In this document: one piece after another, positions 26,385 to 35,419 of the stretch
Layout: the number at the start of each line of letters is the position of its first letter
Position numbering within the stretch: position 1 is the first letter of the stretch
DNA from: Thalassobius sp049116315
GTDB taxonomy: Bacteria > Pseudomonadota > Alphaproteobacteria > Rhodobacterales > Rhodobacteraceae
DNA: 64,000 nucleotides
NCBI GenBank assembly: GCA_049116315.1
Contig: JAGDZD010000007.1
Location: forward strand, 310,001 to 374,000
Direction: 5' to 3'
Notes under the pieces: model-generated
Databases searched by the model: none
Told to the model about the DNA's origin: nothing
What the model saw: only the letters and a program-made list of their open reading frames with translations
Position numbers and translations under genes: made by a program

Positions 26385-26996
26385 ATGGCGTTTACAATTG
26401 CAATTGACGGCCCCGCAGCTGCGGGCAAAGGCACAATTTCCAAGGCGGTTGCCGCGCATTACGGTTTTGCCCACTTGGACACTGGATTGTTGTATCGCGC
26501 CGTTGGTGCCAAGACCCTGAACGGGGCGGAGCCGATCGAAACCGCACTGGCCCTAACGCCTGAAGATTTGGACAATCCGAACCTCCGCACAGCTGCCGTG
26601 GCCCAAGCCGCCAGCAAGGTTGCCGTAATCCCCGAAGTGCGTGCTGCTTTGGTGGATTTCCAGAAGGCCTTTGCCCGCCGGGCCGGGGGCGCGGTGTTGG
26701 ATGGGCGCGATATCGGCACAGCGATTTGCCCCAATGCCGAAGCCAAACTCTTTGTCACGGCCAGCGCCGATGTGCGCGCCAAGCGACGGTTCGACGAGTT
26801 GCAGGGCAAAGGGGACGAGACCACCTTTGAGCAGGTTCTGACAGACGTCAAAGAACGTGACCGACGTGACGCCGAACGTGCGGTGGCGCCAATGGTTGCC
26901 GCCGAAGATGCAACTTTGATCGACACCTCAGACCTGAGCATCGAAGACGCTATTGCGGCGGCGATTGCGGCAATCCAAAAGAATATGGACGGCTGA
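26385..26996 (+). CDS. cmk: Cytidylate kinase
   Basis: 203 residues. P-loop DGPAAAGKGTISKAVA at residues 7-22, LDTGLLYRAVG (nucleotide-binding) and VLDGRDIGTAICPNAEAK. Phosphorylates CMP/dCMP. TTTTGAGGGACGGC precedes ATG 26385. It is 52 bases after aroA, the common aroA-cmk-rpsA order, here interrupted before rpsA by two accessory genes. Confidence 0.95.
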   Translation: MAFTIAIDGPAAAGKGTISKAVAAHYGFAHLDTGLLYRAVGAKTLNGAEPIETALALTPEDLDNPNLRTAAVAQAASKVAVIPEVRAALVDFQKAFARRAGGAVLDGRDIGTAICPNAEAKLFVTASADVRAKRRFDELQGKGDETTFEQVLTDVKERDRRDAERAVAPMVAAEDATLIDTSDLSIEDAIAAAIAAIQKNMDG

Positions 26997-27095
26997 TCTG
27001 TCTTGGCGGGGGTTTCTTTGAAATTCCGCTTGAACTGGGCCCTGCTTGGATCATCTATAGGCGTCAAAGCGCAATGATCGGGCGAGGTACATAGT

Positions 27096-28097
27096 ATGGA
27101 AATACGACAACTTGGACAGTCTGGTCCTCAGGTTTCAGCCTTGGGCATTGGGGCCATGTCGTTTGGGGACTTTTACGGCCCCACAACCGACGAAAACTCG
27201 TTTGCGATCCTAGAGGCTGCGATGGCGGCAGGGGGCACTCATATTGATACCTCGAATGTCTATGGCGTTGGGCGATCTGAAACCGTGATCGGTGCCTTTC
27301 TAGCCAGCCGTGGCACAGAAGCGCGGGATCACTTCAAGATCGCGACCAAAGCGGGGATCACCCGAGATAGCGACAACAACCGGATTTTTGACAACTCTGC
27401 CCAGCATCTTGAGGCTGAGTTGGACAAGAGCCTGTTGCGCTTGGGGGTAGACTGTGTCGATCTGTTTTACGTTCATCGCCGCGAAGCAGCGCGCCCGATC
27501 GAAGAGGTGGCCGAAACCTTGGCGACGCTGGTCAAGAAAGGCAAAACCAAATCCATTGGCTTTTCTGAAATTGCGCCAAGTTCGCTGCGCCGTGCGTCAG
27601 CAATTCATCCCGTCGCTGCGGTGCAGTCGGAGTATTCGTTGTCGACACGCTTTGTCGAGCTGGGGTTGACGCAGACCTGTGCCGAACTGGGCACGGCGTT
27701 GGTGGCCTTCTCTCCGGTGGGGCGTTCACTGCTGACGGATACGCCTTTGTCGGCAGAGGTGATTCCGTCGCTGGCCTTTCTTAGCTCCAACCCGCGTTTC
27801 ACCGGGGTGAACTACACTGCGAACATTGCGCAGACTGACAAGCTAAGGGCTTTGGCCGCAGAATTCGGGATGCCAACCGCCAGCTTGGCCATCGCTTGGA
27901 CATTGGCGCAGGGCGCGCACGTTTTGCCCATTCCCGGAACGCGTTCGGTCGCGCATTTTCAAGAGTTGGTGCAAGGCGCGCAGGTAACGCTGAGTGCCAG
28001 TGATCTTGCCCAGATTGCAGAGGTCATGCCGTTGGGCTGGGCGCATGGTGACCGCTACAACGAGGCGCAGCTTATTGGCCCTGAGCGGTTCTGCTAG
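27096..28097 (+). CDS. Aldo/keto reductase
   Basis: 333 residues, TIM barrel. Catalytic Asp/Tyr in HIDTSNVYGVGRSE, lysine in IATKAG, histidine in LFYVHRRE, and the cofactor end in LPIPGTRSVAHFQEL. NADPH-dependent; substrate not predictable. Its TAG shares the bases CTAG with the stop of the convergent acetyltransferase gene, so the two genes overlap by 4 bases tail to tail. Confidence 0.87.
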   Translation: MEIRQLGQSGPQVSALGIGAMSFGDFYGPTTDENSFAILEAAMAAGGTHIDTSNVYGVGRSETVIGAFLASRGTEARDHFKIATKAGITRDSDNNRIFDNSAQHLEAELDKSLLRLGVDCVDLFYVHRREAARPIEEVAETLATLVKKGKTKSIGFSEIAPSSLRRASAIHPVAAVQSEYSLSTRFVELGLTQTCAELGTALVAFSPVGRSLLTDTPLSAEVIPSLAFLSSNPRFTGVNYTANIAQTDKLRALAAEFGMPTASLAIAWTLAQGAHVLPIPGTRSVAHFQELVQGAQVTLSASDLAQIAEVMPLGWAHGDRYNEAQLIGPERFC

Positions 28098-28540
28098 CGC
28101 GCTTCCCCTGACGGGCTTAGCGCTGCCTTGGGTGTCCAAAAGCGCTTGCTCATACGTCGATAGGGCCGGTCATATTTGAAAAAGACCGCGCCCTCTGGCT
28201 CAAACCCAAAACGTTGGTAAAGACCCATGGCTTCTTGGCGGGCATCAAGCCACATTTGCGCGTCACCGCGCTGCTGCGCCAATTCCAGAATTGCGGTTAA
28301 CACCGCCGAACCAATCCCGCGGCCCTGATGCGTTGGCAGGGTGGCGAATTTACGCAACCGGGCGCCCTGAGCGGTGGAATAAAGCGATCCAACGCAGATC
28401 AATTCTTGCTGGTGGAACGCGCCGAGATGAACCGCATCGTCATCTTCGGGGATTCGGCAGAAATCGATGGGATGATCTGGCCAAAGCACCTGTTGGCGGA
28501 TCGGTAGGGTCTCGTGGGGCGAAACTTGTTTGATACGCAC
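28094..28540 (-). CDS. GNAT-family N-acetyltransferase
   Basis: 148 residues. Acetyl-CoA binding loop LPTHQGRGIGSAVL and MGLYQRFGFEPEG near the C-terminus. The start is probably GTG 28540 (VRIKQVSPHE), with AAGG nine bases upstream; a TTG nine codons earlier is also in frame. Substrate unknown. It sits between the aldo/keto reductase and the rpsA promoter region, transcribed against both. Confidence 0.8.
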   Translation of the reverse strand: MRIKQVSPHETLPIRQQVLWPDHPIDFCRIPEDDDAVHLGAFHQQELICVGSLYSTAQGARLRKFATLPTHQGRGIGSAVLTAILELAQQRGDAQMWLDARQEAMGLYQRFGFEPEGAVFFKYDRPYRRMSKRFWTPKAALSPSGEAR

Positions 28541-28654
28541 TGTAAATCGCCTTAATTTATGGACCAACGGGCTTGGTCCTCTTGATATTTGCCAACAAAG
28601 CGAGTATCGAGCACCTCGTCAACAAGGCACTAAGCCATAGAACAATATTTGAGC

Positions 28655-28676
28655 AGGGTCGGACACTACCGGCCCT
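28655..28676 (+). promoter_or_regulatory. Hairpin plus T-rich run in the rpsA leader
   Basis: AGGGTCGG-ACACTA-CCGGCCCT (one wobble pair) followed by CTTTGTTTTCT, about 93 bases before the rpsA start. It looks like an intrinsic terminator or attenuator in the direction of rpsA. No gene upstream on this strand is close enough to need it. Confidence 0.4.
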
Positions 28677-28768
28677 CTTTGTTTTCTGGTTGCTGAAAGA
28701 CCAACCTAAGACCGGCGGAGACAACCGCTCGGCCAGTAAAAACGATACACAAAGGATTGAAACGCCAA

Positions 28769-30445
28769 ATGGCTGATACCACCATGGAGGAATTCGAAGC
28801 CCTCCTTAATGAAAGCTTCGAAATGGACACACCGAACGAAGGTTCGGTTGTCAAAGGCAAAGTCATCGCAATTGAAGCGGGCCAAGCCATCATCGACGTC
28901 GGCTACAAAATGGAAGGCCGCGTTGAGCTTAAAGAATTCGCAAACCCTGGCGAAGCTCCTGAAATCGCTGTTGGCGACGAAGTCGAAGTCTTCCTGCGCG
29001 CGGCTGAAAACGCACGTGGCGAAGCTGTCATCTCTCGTGAGATGGCCCGTCGCGAAGAAGCATGGGATCGCCTGGAAAAAGCATACGCAGACGAGCTGCG
29101 CGTCGAAGGCGCCATCTTTGGTCGCGTCAAAGGTGGCTTCACTGTGGATCTGGGTGGCGCAGTTGCGTTCCTTCCTGGTTCGCAAGTTGACGTACGTCCC
29201 GTACGCGACGCTGGCCCTCTGATGGGTCTGAAGCAGCCGTTCCAGATTCTGAAAATGGACCGTCGTCGGGGCAACATCGTTGTTTCTCGTCGTGCAATCC
29301 TTGAAGAATCACGTGCCGAACAGCGCGCCGAAGTTATCGGCAAATTGGCTGAAGGCGACGCGGTTGACGGTGTTGTTAAGAACATCACTGAATACGGTGC
29401 ATTCGTTGACCTGGGCGGCGTAGACGGCCTGCTGCACGTCACCGACATGGCATGGCGTCGTGTGAACCATCCTTCTGAGATCCTGACCATCGGTGAAACC
29501 GTTAAGGTTCAGGTGATCAAGATCAACAAAGACACACATCGTATCTCCTTGGGTATGAAGCAGCTGCAAGAAGATCCATGGGATCTGGTTGCCGCGAAAT
29601 TCCCATTGGAATCGGTACACAAAGGTCGCGTGACCAACATCACCGATTACGGTGCATTTGTTGAGCTTGAGCCTGGTGTTGAAGGTCTGGTTCACGTGTC
29701 CGAAATGTCTTGGACCAAGAAAAACGTACACCCTGGAAAAATCGTTTCTACGAGCCAAGAAGTTGACGTTATGGTTCTGGAAATCGATGCCGGCAAGCGT
29801 CGCGTATCGCTTGGCCTGAAACAAACTCAGCGCAACCCATGGGAAGTGTTTGCAGAAACACACCCAGAGAACACACAAGTTGAAGGTGAAGTTAAGAATA
29901 TCACCGAATTCGGTCTGTTCATCGGTCTGCCTGGCGAAATCGACGGCATGGTTCACCTGTCCGATCTGTCATGGGACGAACGTGGCGAAGAAGCGATCCA
30001 GAACTACCGCAAGGGCGATCTGGTTCAAGCCGTTGTCTCCGAAGTTGACGTCGAAAAAGAGCGTATCTCTCTGTCGATCAAAGCCTTGGGTGGTGACAAA
30101 TTCGCTGATGCAGCGGGCGGCGTGAAGCGCGGTTCGATCATCACTGTTGAAGTGACAGCCATCGAAGATGGTGGTGTCGAAGTTGAGTATGAAGGCATGA
30201 AATCCTTCATCCGTCGCTCCGACCTGTCGCGTGACCGTGCAGAGCAGCGCCCTGAGCGTTTCTCGGTTGGCAACAAAATCGACGTTCGTGTCACTAACGT
30301 AGACATGAAATCACGTCGTTTGGGTCTGTCGATCAAAGCGCGCGAAATCGCAGAAGAAAAAGAAGCCGTAGAACAGTATGGTTCGTCGGACTCAGGTGCA
30401 TCGCTGGGCGATATCCTGGGCGCCGCGCTGAAGGGCGACGAATAA
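28769..30445 (+). CDS. rpsA: 30S ribosomal protein S1
   Basis: 558 residues with six S1 RNA-binding repeats in tandem (for example VVKNITEYGAFVDLGGVDGLLHVTDM, VTNITDYGAFVELEPGVEGLVHVSEM, VKNITEFGLFIGLPGEIDGMVHLSDL). AAAGGATTGAAACGCCAA precedes ATG 28769 (MADTTMEEFE). Codon use is noticeably biased, as expected of a highly expressed gene. Followed by a strong terminator. Confidence 0.97.
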   Translation: MADTTMEEFEALLNESFEMDTPNEGSVVKGKVIAIEAGQAIIDVGYKMEGRVELKEFANPGEAPEIAVGDEVEVFLRAAENARGEAVISREMARREEAWDRLEKAYADELRVEGAIFGRVKGGFTVDLGGAVAFLPGSQVDVRPVRDAGPLMGLKQPFQILKMDRRRGNIVVSRRAILEESRAEQRAEVIGKLAEGDAVDGVVKNITEYGAFVDLGGVDGLLHVTDMAWRRVNHPSEILTIGETVKVQVIKINKDTHRISLGMKQLQEDPWDLVAAKFPLESVHKGRVTNITDYGAFVELEPGVEGLVHVSEMSWTKKNVHPGKIVSTSQEVDVMVLEIDAGKRRVSLGLKQTQRNPWEVFAETHPENTQVEGEVKNITEFGLFIGLPGEIDGMVHLSDLSWDERGEEAIQNYRKGDLVQAVVSEVDVEKERISLSIKALGGDKFADAAGGVKRGSIITVEVTAIEDGGVEVEYEGMKSFIRRSDLSRDRAEQRPERFSVGNKIDVRVTNVDMKSRRLGLSIKAREIAEEKEAVEQYGSSDSGASLGDILGAALKGDE

Positions 30446-30469
30446 GTCACTCTGATATGTCTTTGAGAA

Positions 30470-30498
30470 AGGCCCCGCAGTTTTGCGGGGCCTTTTTT
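30470..30498 (+). terminator. Rho-independent terminator after rpsA
   Basis: GGCCCCGCA-GTTT-TGCGGGGCC followed by six T, 26 bases after the rpsA stop. Confidence 0.93.
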
Positions 30499-30513
30499 GT
30501 GGCCAAGGCCGCC

Positions 30514-30906
30514 TTACTTGCCCGAATTCAGGATCATTACGGTTGAATTTTCGAGGTCAAAGATGCTGTTGCGCAGGGGAATATGCTGCGTGTAGGTCTC
30601 ATCATTGAAAATGGCGCCCATCGTGGTTTCCGGATCGCTGACGGTCCAGACGTTCAGCAGGTTTTCAGACACATCCCCGCGCAGAACTTTCGCGATTTCC
30701 AGCTGCACCAGCGCGCGTTCCAAGCCGTGGGCCGCAACGATAGGCTCGATCAGCTCAAAATATGCGTCTGCATCAGCCGCGGTTTTGCCGTCATGCAGCG
30801 TTAGGATGTCGACCAGATAGAAACCGCTTTGTTCTGCGATGACCGGTGTCGTGGTGCTCAGCAAGGCTGCGGTGAATGGGAGGGCGAGCAAAGATTTCAA
30901 TGTCAT
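30514..30906 (-). CDS. Exported protein of the dimeric alpha/beta-barrel (DUF1330/NIPSNAP-like) type
   Basis: 130 residues. MTLKSLLALPFTAALLSTTT with AEQ cleavage forms a signal peptide; the mature part of about 105 residues alternates strand and helix as in ferredoxin-like dimeric barrels (FYLVDILTLHDGKTAADADAY). ATG 30906 is the start; the longer upstream frame is non-coding. Divergent from a LysR gene, which may control it. Function unknown. Confidence 0.6.
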   Translation of the reverse strand: MTLKSLLALPFTAALLSTTTPVIAEQSGFYLVDILTLHDGKTAADADAYFELIEPIVAAHGLERALVQLEIAKVLRGDVSENLLNVWTVSDPETTMGAIFNDETYTQHIPLRNSIFDLENSTVMILNSGK

Positions 30907-31006
30907 GTTTGATTTCCTTATGAGGATCTGTGCGGTGTTGCAGGCCCTAAATGGGGTGTGATAGCGTGTTGCGGAATATTCAACTTTGACCAAGGCCGTT
31001 GCACAG

Positions 31007-31894
31007 GTGAAACACTTAGCATGGAACGAATTGCAAAGTTTTCTGCTGGCGGCACGTGCCCCTAGTCTGCGCATCGCCGCCGCTGAGGCGCAGGTGAGCT
31101 ATTCGACATTGTCGCGACGCATCGATGCGCTGGAAACGCAGCTGAACTGTCGTCTCTTTGATCGTCTGCCCACCGGCTTGTCGCTGACCCCTCAGGGGGA
31201 AGAGCTGATGGAAACCGCCATCGAGATGGAGCAGCTCAGCATCAAAACGCAGCGCCGTTTGATGGGCACTGCTTCTCAGCTACGCGGAACCGTGCGGCTT
31301 TCTCTGGTCGATGTTTTGGCGCTTCATCCGGTGATGCCAGTGCTGGCAAAGTTTGCAGAGCTCCATCCAGAGATCGAACCGGACATTGATATCAGCTATC
31401 GCGCATCGGACTTGGAACGCAACGAGGCGGATCTTGTGCTGCGGCTGTCGAGCGCGCCACCGGAGAACCTGATTGGGCGCAAGCTATGGAGTTGCGCAAC
31501 CGCCGTTTACGGTGCCACCGACTATATCAATGACCTCGGGTTGACCGATGCCGCGCCTAAATCGGGGCGGGTGGTTGGCTTTGAATATCAGGGCAGGGTG
31601 CCCAAATGGCGCCAAGATACTGCGTTTTCGGAGTTTCCGCTATATGGTCAGATGCGCAGCATGGCGGTGCAGCACGCCGCCTGCAAGGCGGGCATGGGCC
31701 TGGCGCAATTGCCTTGTTTTATCGGTGCTCCAGACAAGAGTTTGACGCGACTTAGTCCGCCCAGCAGGGATCCGCGGTTTAACCTATGGCTGCTGCGCCA
31801 TCCAGATCTGCGCAACACTGAACGGGTCTCGGCCCTTGCCAATTTTCTGGCAAAACAGTTACCAACCCAGATTGCTGCGCTTGAGGATTCATGA
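31007..31894 (+). CDS. LysR-family transcriptional regulator
   Basis: 295 residues. N-terminal helix-turn-helix with AAEAQVSYSTLSRRIDALE, and LSLTPQGEELMETA closing the DNA-binding part; the rest is a substrate-binding domain. GTG 31007 gives the normal N-terminus (VKHLAWNELQSFLLAA); a TTG seven codons earlier is possible. It shares a short control region with the divergent exported-protein gene, the usual LysR target layout. Both interrupt the common rpsA-ihfB neighbourhood. Confidence 0.85.
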   Translation: MKHLAWNELQSFLLAARAPSLRIAAAEAQVSYSTLSRRIDALETQLNCRLFDRLPTGLSLTPQGEELMETAIEMEQLSIKTQRRLMGTASQLRGTVRLSLVDVLALHPVMPVLAKFAELHPEIEPDIDISYRASDLERNEADLVLRLSSAPPENLIGRKLWSCATAVYGATDYINDLGLTDAAPKSGRVVGFEYQGRVPKWRQDTAFSEFPLYGQMRSMAVQHAACKAGMGLAQLPCFIGAPDKSLTRLSPPSRDPRFNLWLLRHPDLRNTERVSALANFLAKQLPTQIAALEDS

Positions 31895-32198
31895 GACCCG
31901 GCGAGGCTGCTGTGACTGAACTCTGGCTTTCTACAGGATTGAAGCCCGCGAATCTGTTGCCGAATCAATGGCTTCTCTGCGCCGCGGCAGGCAGAGTTCG
32001 GTCGGTCTCAGCCGGGAAATTTGAGCGGACCTCTGCTTGATCCGGCGGATTCAGGCCGAAATTCCTCAGAATCGCATAAATTTGAGTGCCGAATTTGCTC
32101 TTTCACGCGAACTGGATGTTTCCGAAAGCCATCTTTCTCCATATAGTTCATGGAACGCGCTGATTGTGGCCAATGCATTTATCGGGGGGCGAAAACCG
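31895..32198. other. Intergenic region upstream of ihfB
   Basis: 304 bases between the LysR stop and ihfB. An in-frame extension of ihfB from 32037 exists but has no homology. I see no hairpin or repeat that stands out; it presumably holds the ihfB promoter. Confidence 0.5.
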
Positions 32199-32480
32199 AT
32201 GATCCGGTCGGAACTGATCCAGAAGATAGCAGACGAAAACCCGCACTTGTTTCAGCGGGACGTCGAAAAAATTGTGAACACCATTTTTGACGAGATCACC
32301 GACGCGATGTCGCGTGGCGATCGGGTTGAACTGCGCGGCTTTGGCGCGTTCTCGGTCAAAAAACGGGATGCTAGAGTGGGCCGAAACCCACGCACCGGCG
32401 ACTCGGTTGAGGTTGAAGAAAAGCACGTGCCTTTCTTTAAAACCGGCAAGCTTTTGCGTGATCGTCTAAACGGAAAGTAA
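32199..32480 (+). CDS. ihfB: Integration host factor, beta subunit
   Basis: 93 residues. HU/IHF fold: MIRSELIQKIADENP, then RGFGAFSVKKRDARVGRNPRTG, the DNA-bending arm with its proline. Forms a heterodimer with IHF-alpha. The start is ATG 32199 after GGGGGGCGAAAACCG. Followed 7 bases later by lapA, so co-transcribed. Confidence 0.95.
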   Translation: MIRSELIQKIADENPHLFQRDVEKIVNTIFDEITDAMSRGDRVELRGFGAFSVKKRDARVGRNPRTGDSVEVEEKHVPFFKTGKLLRDRLNGK

Positions 32481-32487
32481 CGTCCCC

Positions 32488-32844
32488 ATGCGGTATATTC
32501 GCTATGCATTTATGGCCAGTCTGGCCATTGTTTTGGTGTCGATTGCTCTTGCCAATCGGGGGGCTGTCACTTTGGCACTGCTGCCCGAACCTTTGGCCGA
32601 GCTGACAGGCTTGTCCTATGCCATTGATCTGCCACTGTTCTTGGTGGTGTTTATTGGCATCATCGCGGGCATCGCCATTGGATTCCTGTGGGAATGGATG
32701 CGCGAACACAAGCACCGGGCCGATGCAGCACGCAAAGCGCGCGAAGTGCACACTTTGGAACGTGAGCTTAAGCGCGAAAAACGCCGCGCCAACACGGCAG
32801 AACAGAAAGACGAAGTTCTGGCTCTGCTAGACGAAGCGTCCTGA
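32488..32844 (+). CDS. lapA: LapA/DUF1049-family inner-membrane protein
   Basis: 118 residues. Two membrane segments (about residues 5-25 and 45-67) and a basic, coiled C-terminal tail (KAREVHTLERELKREKRRANT). LapA proteins influence lipopolysaccharide assembly. The ihfB-lapA-trpF order is common in the group. Symbol by family resemblance only. Confidence 0.8.
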   Translation: MRYIRYAFMASLAIVLVSIALANRGAVTLALLPEPLAELTGLSYAIDLPLFLVVFIGIIAGIAIGFLWEWMREHKHRADAARKAREVHTLERELKREKRRANTAEQKDEVLALLDEAS

Positions 32845-32852
32845 GATCCACA

Positions 32853-33497
32853 ATGCCAAATGATGTTAAAGTAAAGATCTGCGGGCTGACCAAGCCCTCG
32901 GATGTGGAAGTGGTCGCAGAAGCAGGCGCAGCCTATGCTGGCTTTGTGTTCTTTGAAAAATCACCCCGTAATGTGAGTGTGGCGCAAGCGCGCGAACTGG
33001 CGTGGGCGGCCCCGATTGGCCTCGCCAAGGTGGCTTTGGTGTTCAACGCTGATGATGCGCTGTTGGATGATATCAACGCTAACGTGGCCATTGACATGAT
33101 CCAACTGCACGGGAGCGAAAGCCCCGAGCGTGTGAGTGAGGTCAAACAGCGCTATGGGCTGCCGGTGATGAAGGCCATCGGCATAGCCGGTCCCGAAGAC
33201 GTTGACGCGATTGATGTTTACTCTCAGGTGGCAGATCAACTGCTGATCGATGCCAAGGCGCCCAAAGGGGCTGATCGGCCGGGCGGCAACGGGTTGCCGT
33301 TTGACTGGACTTTGGTGAACCGCAAATACTGGACCAAGCCTTGGATGCTGGCGGGTGGATTGACGGTTGAAAACGTCGGTCGCGCTATCAATTTGACCGG
33401 GGCTCGTCAGGTCGATTTGAGTTCGGGTGTCGAAAGCGCACCGGGCGTGAAAGACCCAACCTTGATCCGAGAATTTGTCGCGGCGGCGTTGGCTTGA
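32853..33497 (+). CDS. trpF: Phosphoribosylanthranilate isomerase
   Basis: 214 residues, TIM barrel of tryptophan synthesis. KVKICGLTKPSDV (catalytic cysteine near residue 9), GFVFFEKSPRNV, QLHGSESPE and MLAGGLTVENV (aspartate-bearing region KAPKG) are in order. Its stop overlaps the next start by three bases (TTGA). Confidence 0.95.
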   Translation: MPNDVKVKICGLTKPSDVEVVAEAGAAYAGFVFFEKSPRNVSVAQARELAWAAPIGLAKVALVFNADDALLDDINANVAIDMIQLHGSESPERVSEVKQRYGLPVMKAIGIAGPEDVDAIDVYSQVADQLLIDAKAPKGADRPGGNGLPFDWTLVNRKYWTKPWMLAGGLTVENVGRAINLTGARQVDLSSGVESAPGVKDPTLIREFVAAALA

Positions 33498-33946
33498 ACC
33501 TGCGGTTTCGGATTGCAGAGCGCGCGGATGTGCCTGCGATTGTTGACCTATTGGCCGATGATGTTTTGGGGGTGGGGCGTGAAAGCGTGTCTGAGCTCAC
33601 GCCTTACTTGGCCGCCTTTGACCAGATACAATCCGAAGACAGCAATCTGTTGATTGTCGGAGAGCTTGAGGGCGTCATTATTGCCACCTATCAGCTAACG
33701 GTCATGTCAGGCCTGTCGCTTCATGCAACACGTCGGGCCCATGTCGAAGGTGTTCGGGTGGCCTCGTCGCTTCGGGGGCAGGGCGTCGGCAAGAGGATGT
33801 TTGACGACGTTGAGGCCCGAGCACGCGCTCTTGGCTGTGGTTTGCTTCAGCTGGCGACCAACAAGTCGCGCGATGATGCGCAACGGTTTTATGGCCGTCT
33901 GGGCTATGTTGATAGCCATATCGGCTTTAAGAAAGCGCTGAAATAA
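33494..33946 (+). CDS. GNAT-family N-acetyltransferase
   Basis: 150 residues. ARRAHVEGVRVASSLRGQGVGKRMF is the acetyl-CoA binding motif and AQRFYGRLGYVDSHIGFKK the C-terminal strand-helix. Starts at TTG 33494, inside the trpF stop, so translation is coupled to trpF. It sits between trpF and trpB; substrate unknown. Confidence 0.85.
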   Translation: MNLRFRIAERADVPAIVDLLADDVLGVGRESVSELTPYLAAFDQIQSEDSNLLIVGELEGVIIATYQLTVMSGLSLHATRRAHVEGVRVASSLRGQGVGKRMFDDVEARARALGCGLLQLATNKSRDDAQRFYGRLGYVDSHIGFKKALK

Positions 33947-34095
33947 GCAGAGTTCCCCGTCACCGCGGGATCGCTTAGCAATTCAGTTGTGTTCACGCCG
34001 CCATAACCGCATAACCAGAGCAACAAAGCGGCTGGTCAAATGCGCTGTGCCAGCCTATGCACATTCAACTTAGTACTCTGACGCGGGGGATCCCA

Positions 34096-35340
34096 ATGTC
34101 CAACGACCTCTTCAACAGCTTCATGAACGGCCCAGACGAAAAAGGCCGGTTTGGCGAATTTGGCGGGCGGTTTGTTTCCGAAACTCTGATGCCGCTGATC
34201 CTGTCGTTGGAAGAAGAGTACGAAAAGGCCAAAACCGACCCAACCTTTTGGGCCGAAATGGAGTATCTGTGGAAACACTATGTGGGCCGGCCCTCGCCTT
34301 TGTATTTTGCCGAAGGCCTGACCAAGCACTTTGGCGGCGCAAAGATCTATCTGAAGCGCGACGAGCTGAACCACACAGGCGCCCATAAAATCAACAACGT
34401 TTTGGGGCAGATTCTGCTGGCCAAACGCATGGGCAAAACCCGGATCATTGCTGAAACCGGTGCAGGCCAACATGGGGTTGCCACGGCGACAGTCTGCGCC
34501 AAGTTTGGCTTGAAGTGTGTGATCTATATGGGGGCGCATGACGTTGAACGTCAGATGCCCAACGTGTTCCGGATGCGCTTGTTGGGGGCCGAAGTTGTTT
34601 CAGTGACCAGTGGCCGCGGAACGTTGAAAGATGCGATGAATGACGGTCTGCGGGATTGGGTTACCAATGTGCATGACACTTTCTACTGCATCGGTACGGT
34701 CGCAGGCCCACACCCCTATCCTGCCATGGTGCGCGATTTCCAAGCCATCATCGGCAAAGAGGTGCGCTGGCAGCTTGAAGAACACGAAGGGGAAGGCCGG
34801 TTGCCCGACACTTTGGTTGCAGCTATTGGCGGCGGTTCGAACGCGATGGGGCTGTTCTACCCCTTCTTGGACGACAAAGCGGTCAATATCATCGGCGTCG
34901 AAGCGGGTGGCAAAGGTGTCGACAAAGAGATGGAACATTGCGCCAGCTTGACCGGCGGCCGTCCCGGCGTTTTGCATGGCAACCGGACCTATCTGCTACA
35001 GGATGATGACGGTCAGATCCTCGAAGGTTTCTCGATTTCTGCGGGCTTGGATTATCCGGGCATCGGCCCTGAGCACAGCTGGCTGCACGATACGGGCCGC
35101 GCTGAATATGTGGCGATCACCGATGCCGAAGCTTTGGAGGCCTTCCAACTGAGTTGCTCGGCTGAGGGCATTATCCCGGCGTTGGAACCCTGCCACGCAT
35201 TGGCGCATGTCGCCAAAATCGCGCCCGATCTGCCCAAAGACCATATCATTGTCATGAATATGTGTGGCCGAGGCGACAAAGATATCTTTACCGTGGCCCG
35301 CCATCTGGGTGTGGACATGGAAGGCGAAGAAGGCCGGTAA
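34096..35340 (+). CDS. trpB: Tryptophan synthase, beta subunit
   Basis: 414 residues. PLP lysine in NHTGAHKINNVLG (near residue 97), AETGAGQHGVA, GGGSNAMG (phosphate loop) and GRGDKD. Condenses indole with serine. ATG 34096 after GGGGGATCCCA. Its partner trpA is 6 kb away on the other strand, so the subunits are not co-transcribed here. Terminator follows. Confidence 0.97.
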   Translation: MSNDLFNSFMNGPDEKGRFGEFGGRFVSETLMPLILSLEEEYEKAKTDPTFWAEMEYLWKHYVGRPSPLYFAEGLTKHFGGAKIYLKRDELNHTGAHKINNVLGQILLAKRMGKTRIIAETGAGQHGVATATVCAKFGLKCVIYMGAHDVERQMPNVFRMRLLGAEVVSVTSGRGTLKDAMNDGLRDWVTNVHDTFYCIGTVAGPHPYPAMVRDFQAIIGKEVRWQLEEHEGEGRLPDTLVAAIGGGSNAMGLFYPFLDDKAVNIIGVEAGGKGVDKEMEHCASLTGGRPGVLHGNRTYLLQDDDGQILEGFSISAGLDYPGIGPEHSWLHDTGRAEYVAITDAEALEAFQLSCSAEGIIPALEPCHALAHVAKIAPDLPKDHIIVMNMCGRGDKDIFTVARHLGVDMEGEEGR

Positions 35341-35367
35341 GGCCTGAATATCGCTAAACGTTTTGTG

Positions 35368-35392
35368 AAAGGCGCCTATTGGGGCGCCTTTT
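35368..35392 (+). terminator. Rho-independent terminator after trpB
   Basis: AAAGGCGCC-TATTGG-GGCGCCTTTT, 27 bases after the trpB stop. The A and T flanks are symmetric, so it may also act for the leftward gene arriving from 35420. Confidence 0.88.
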
Positions 35393-35419
35393 GCCGTTTA
35401 AGATCTTGATGTTGGGCAA

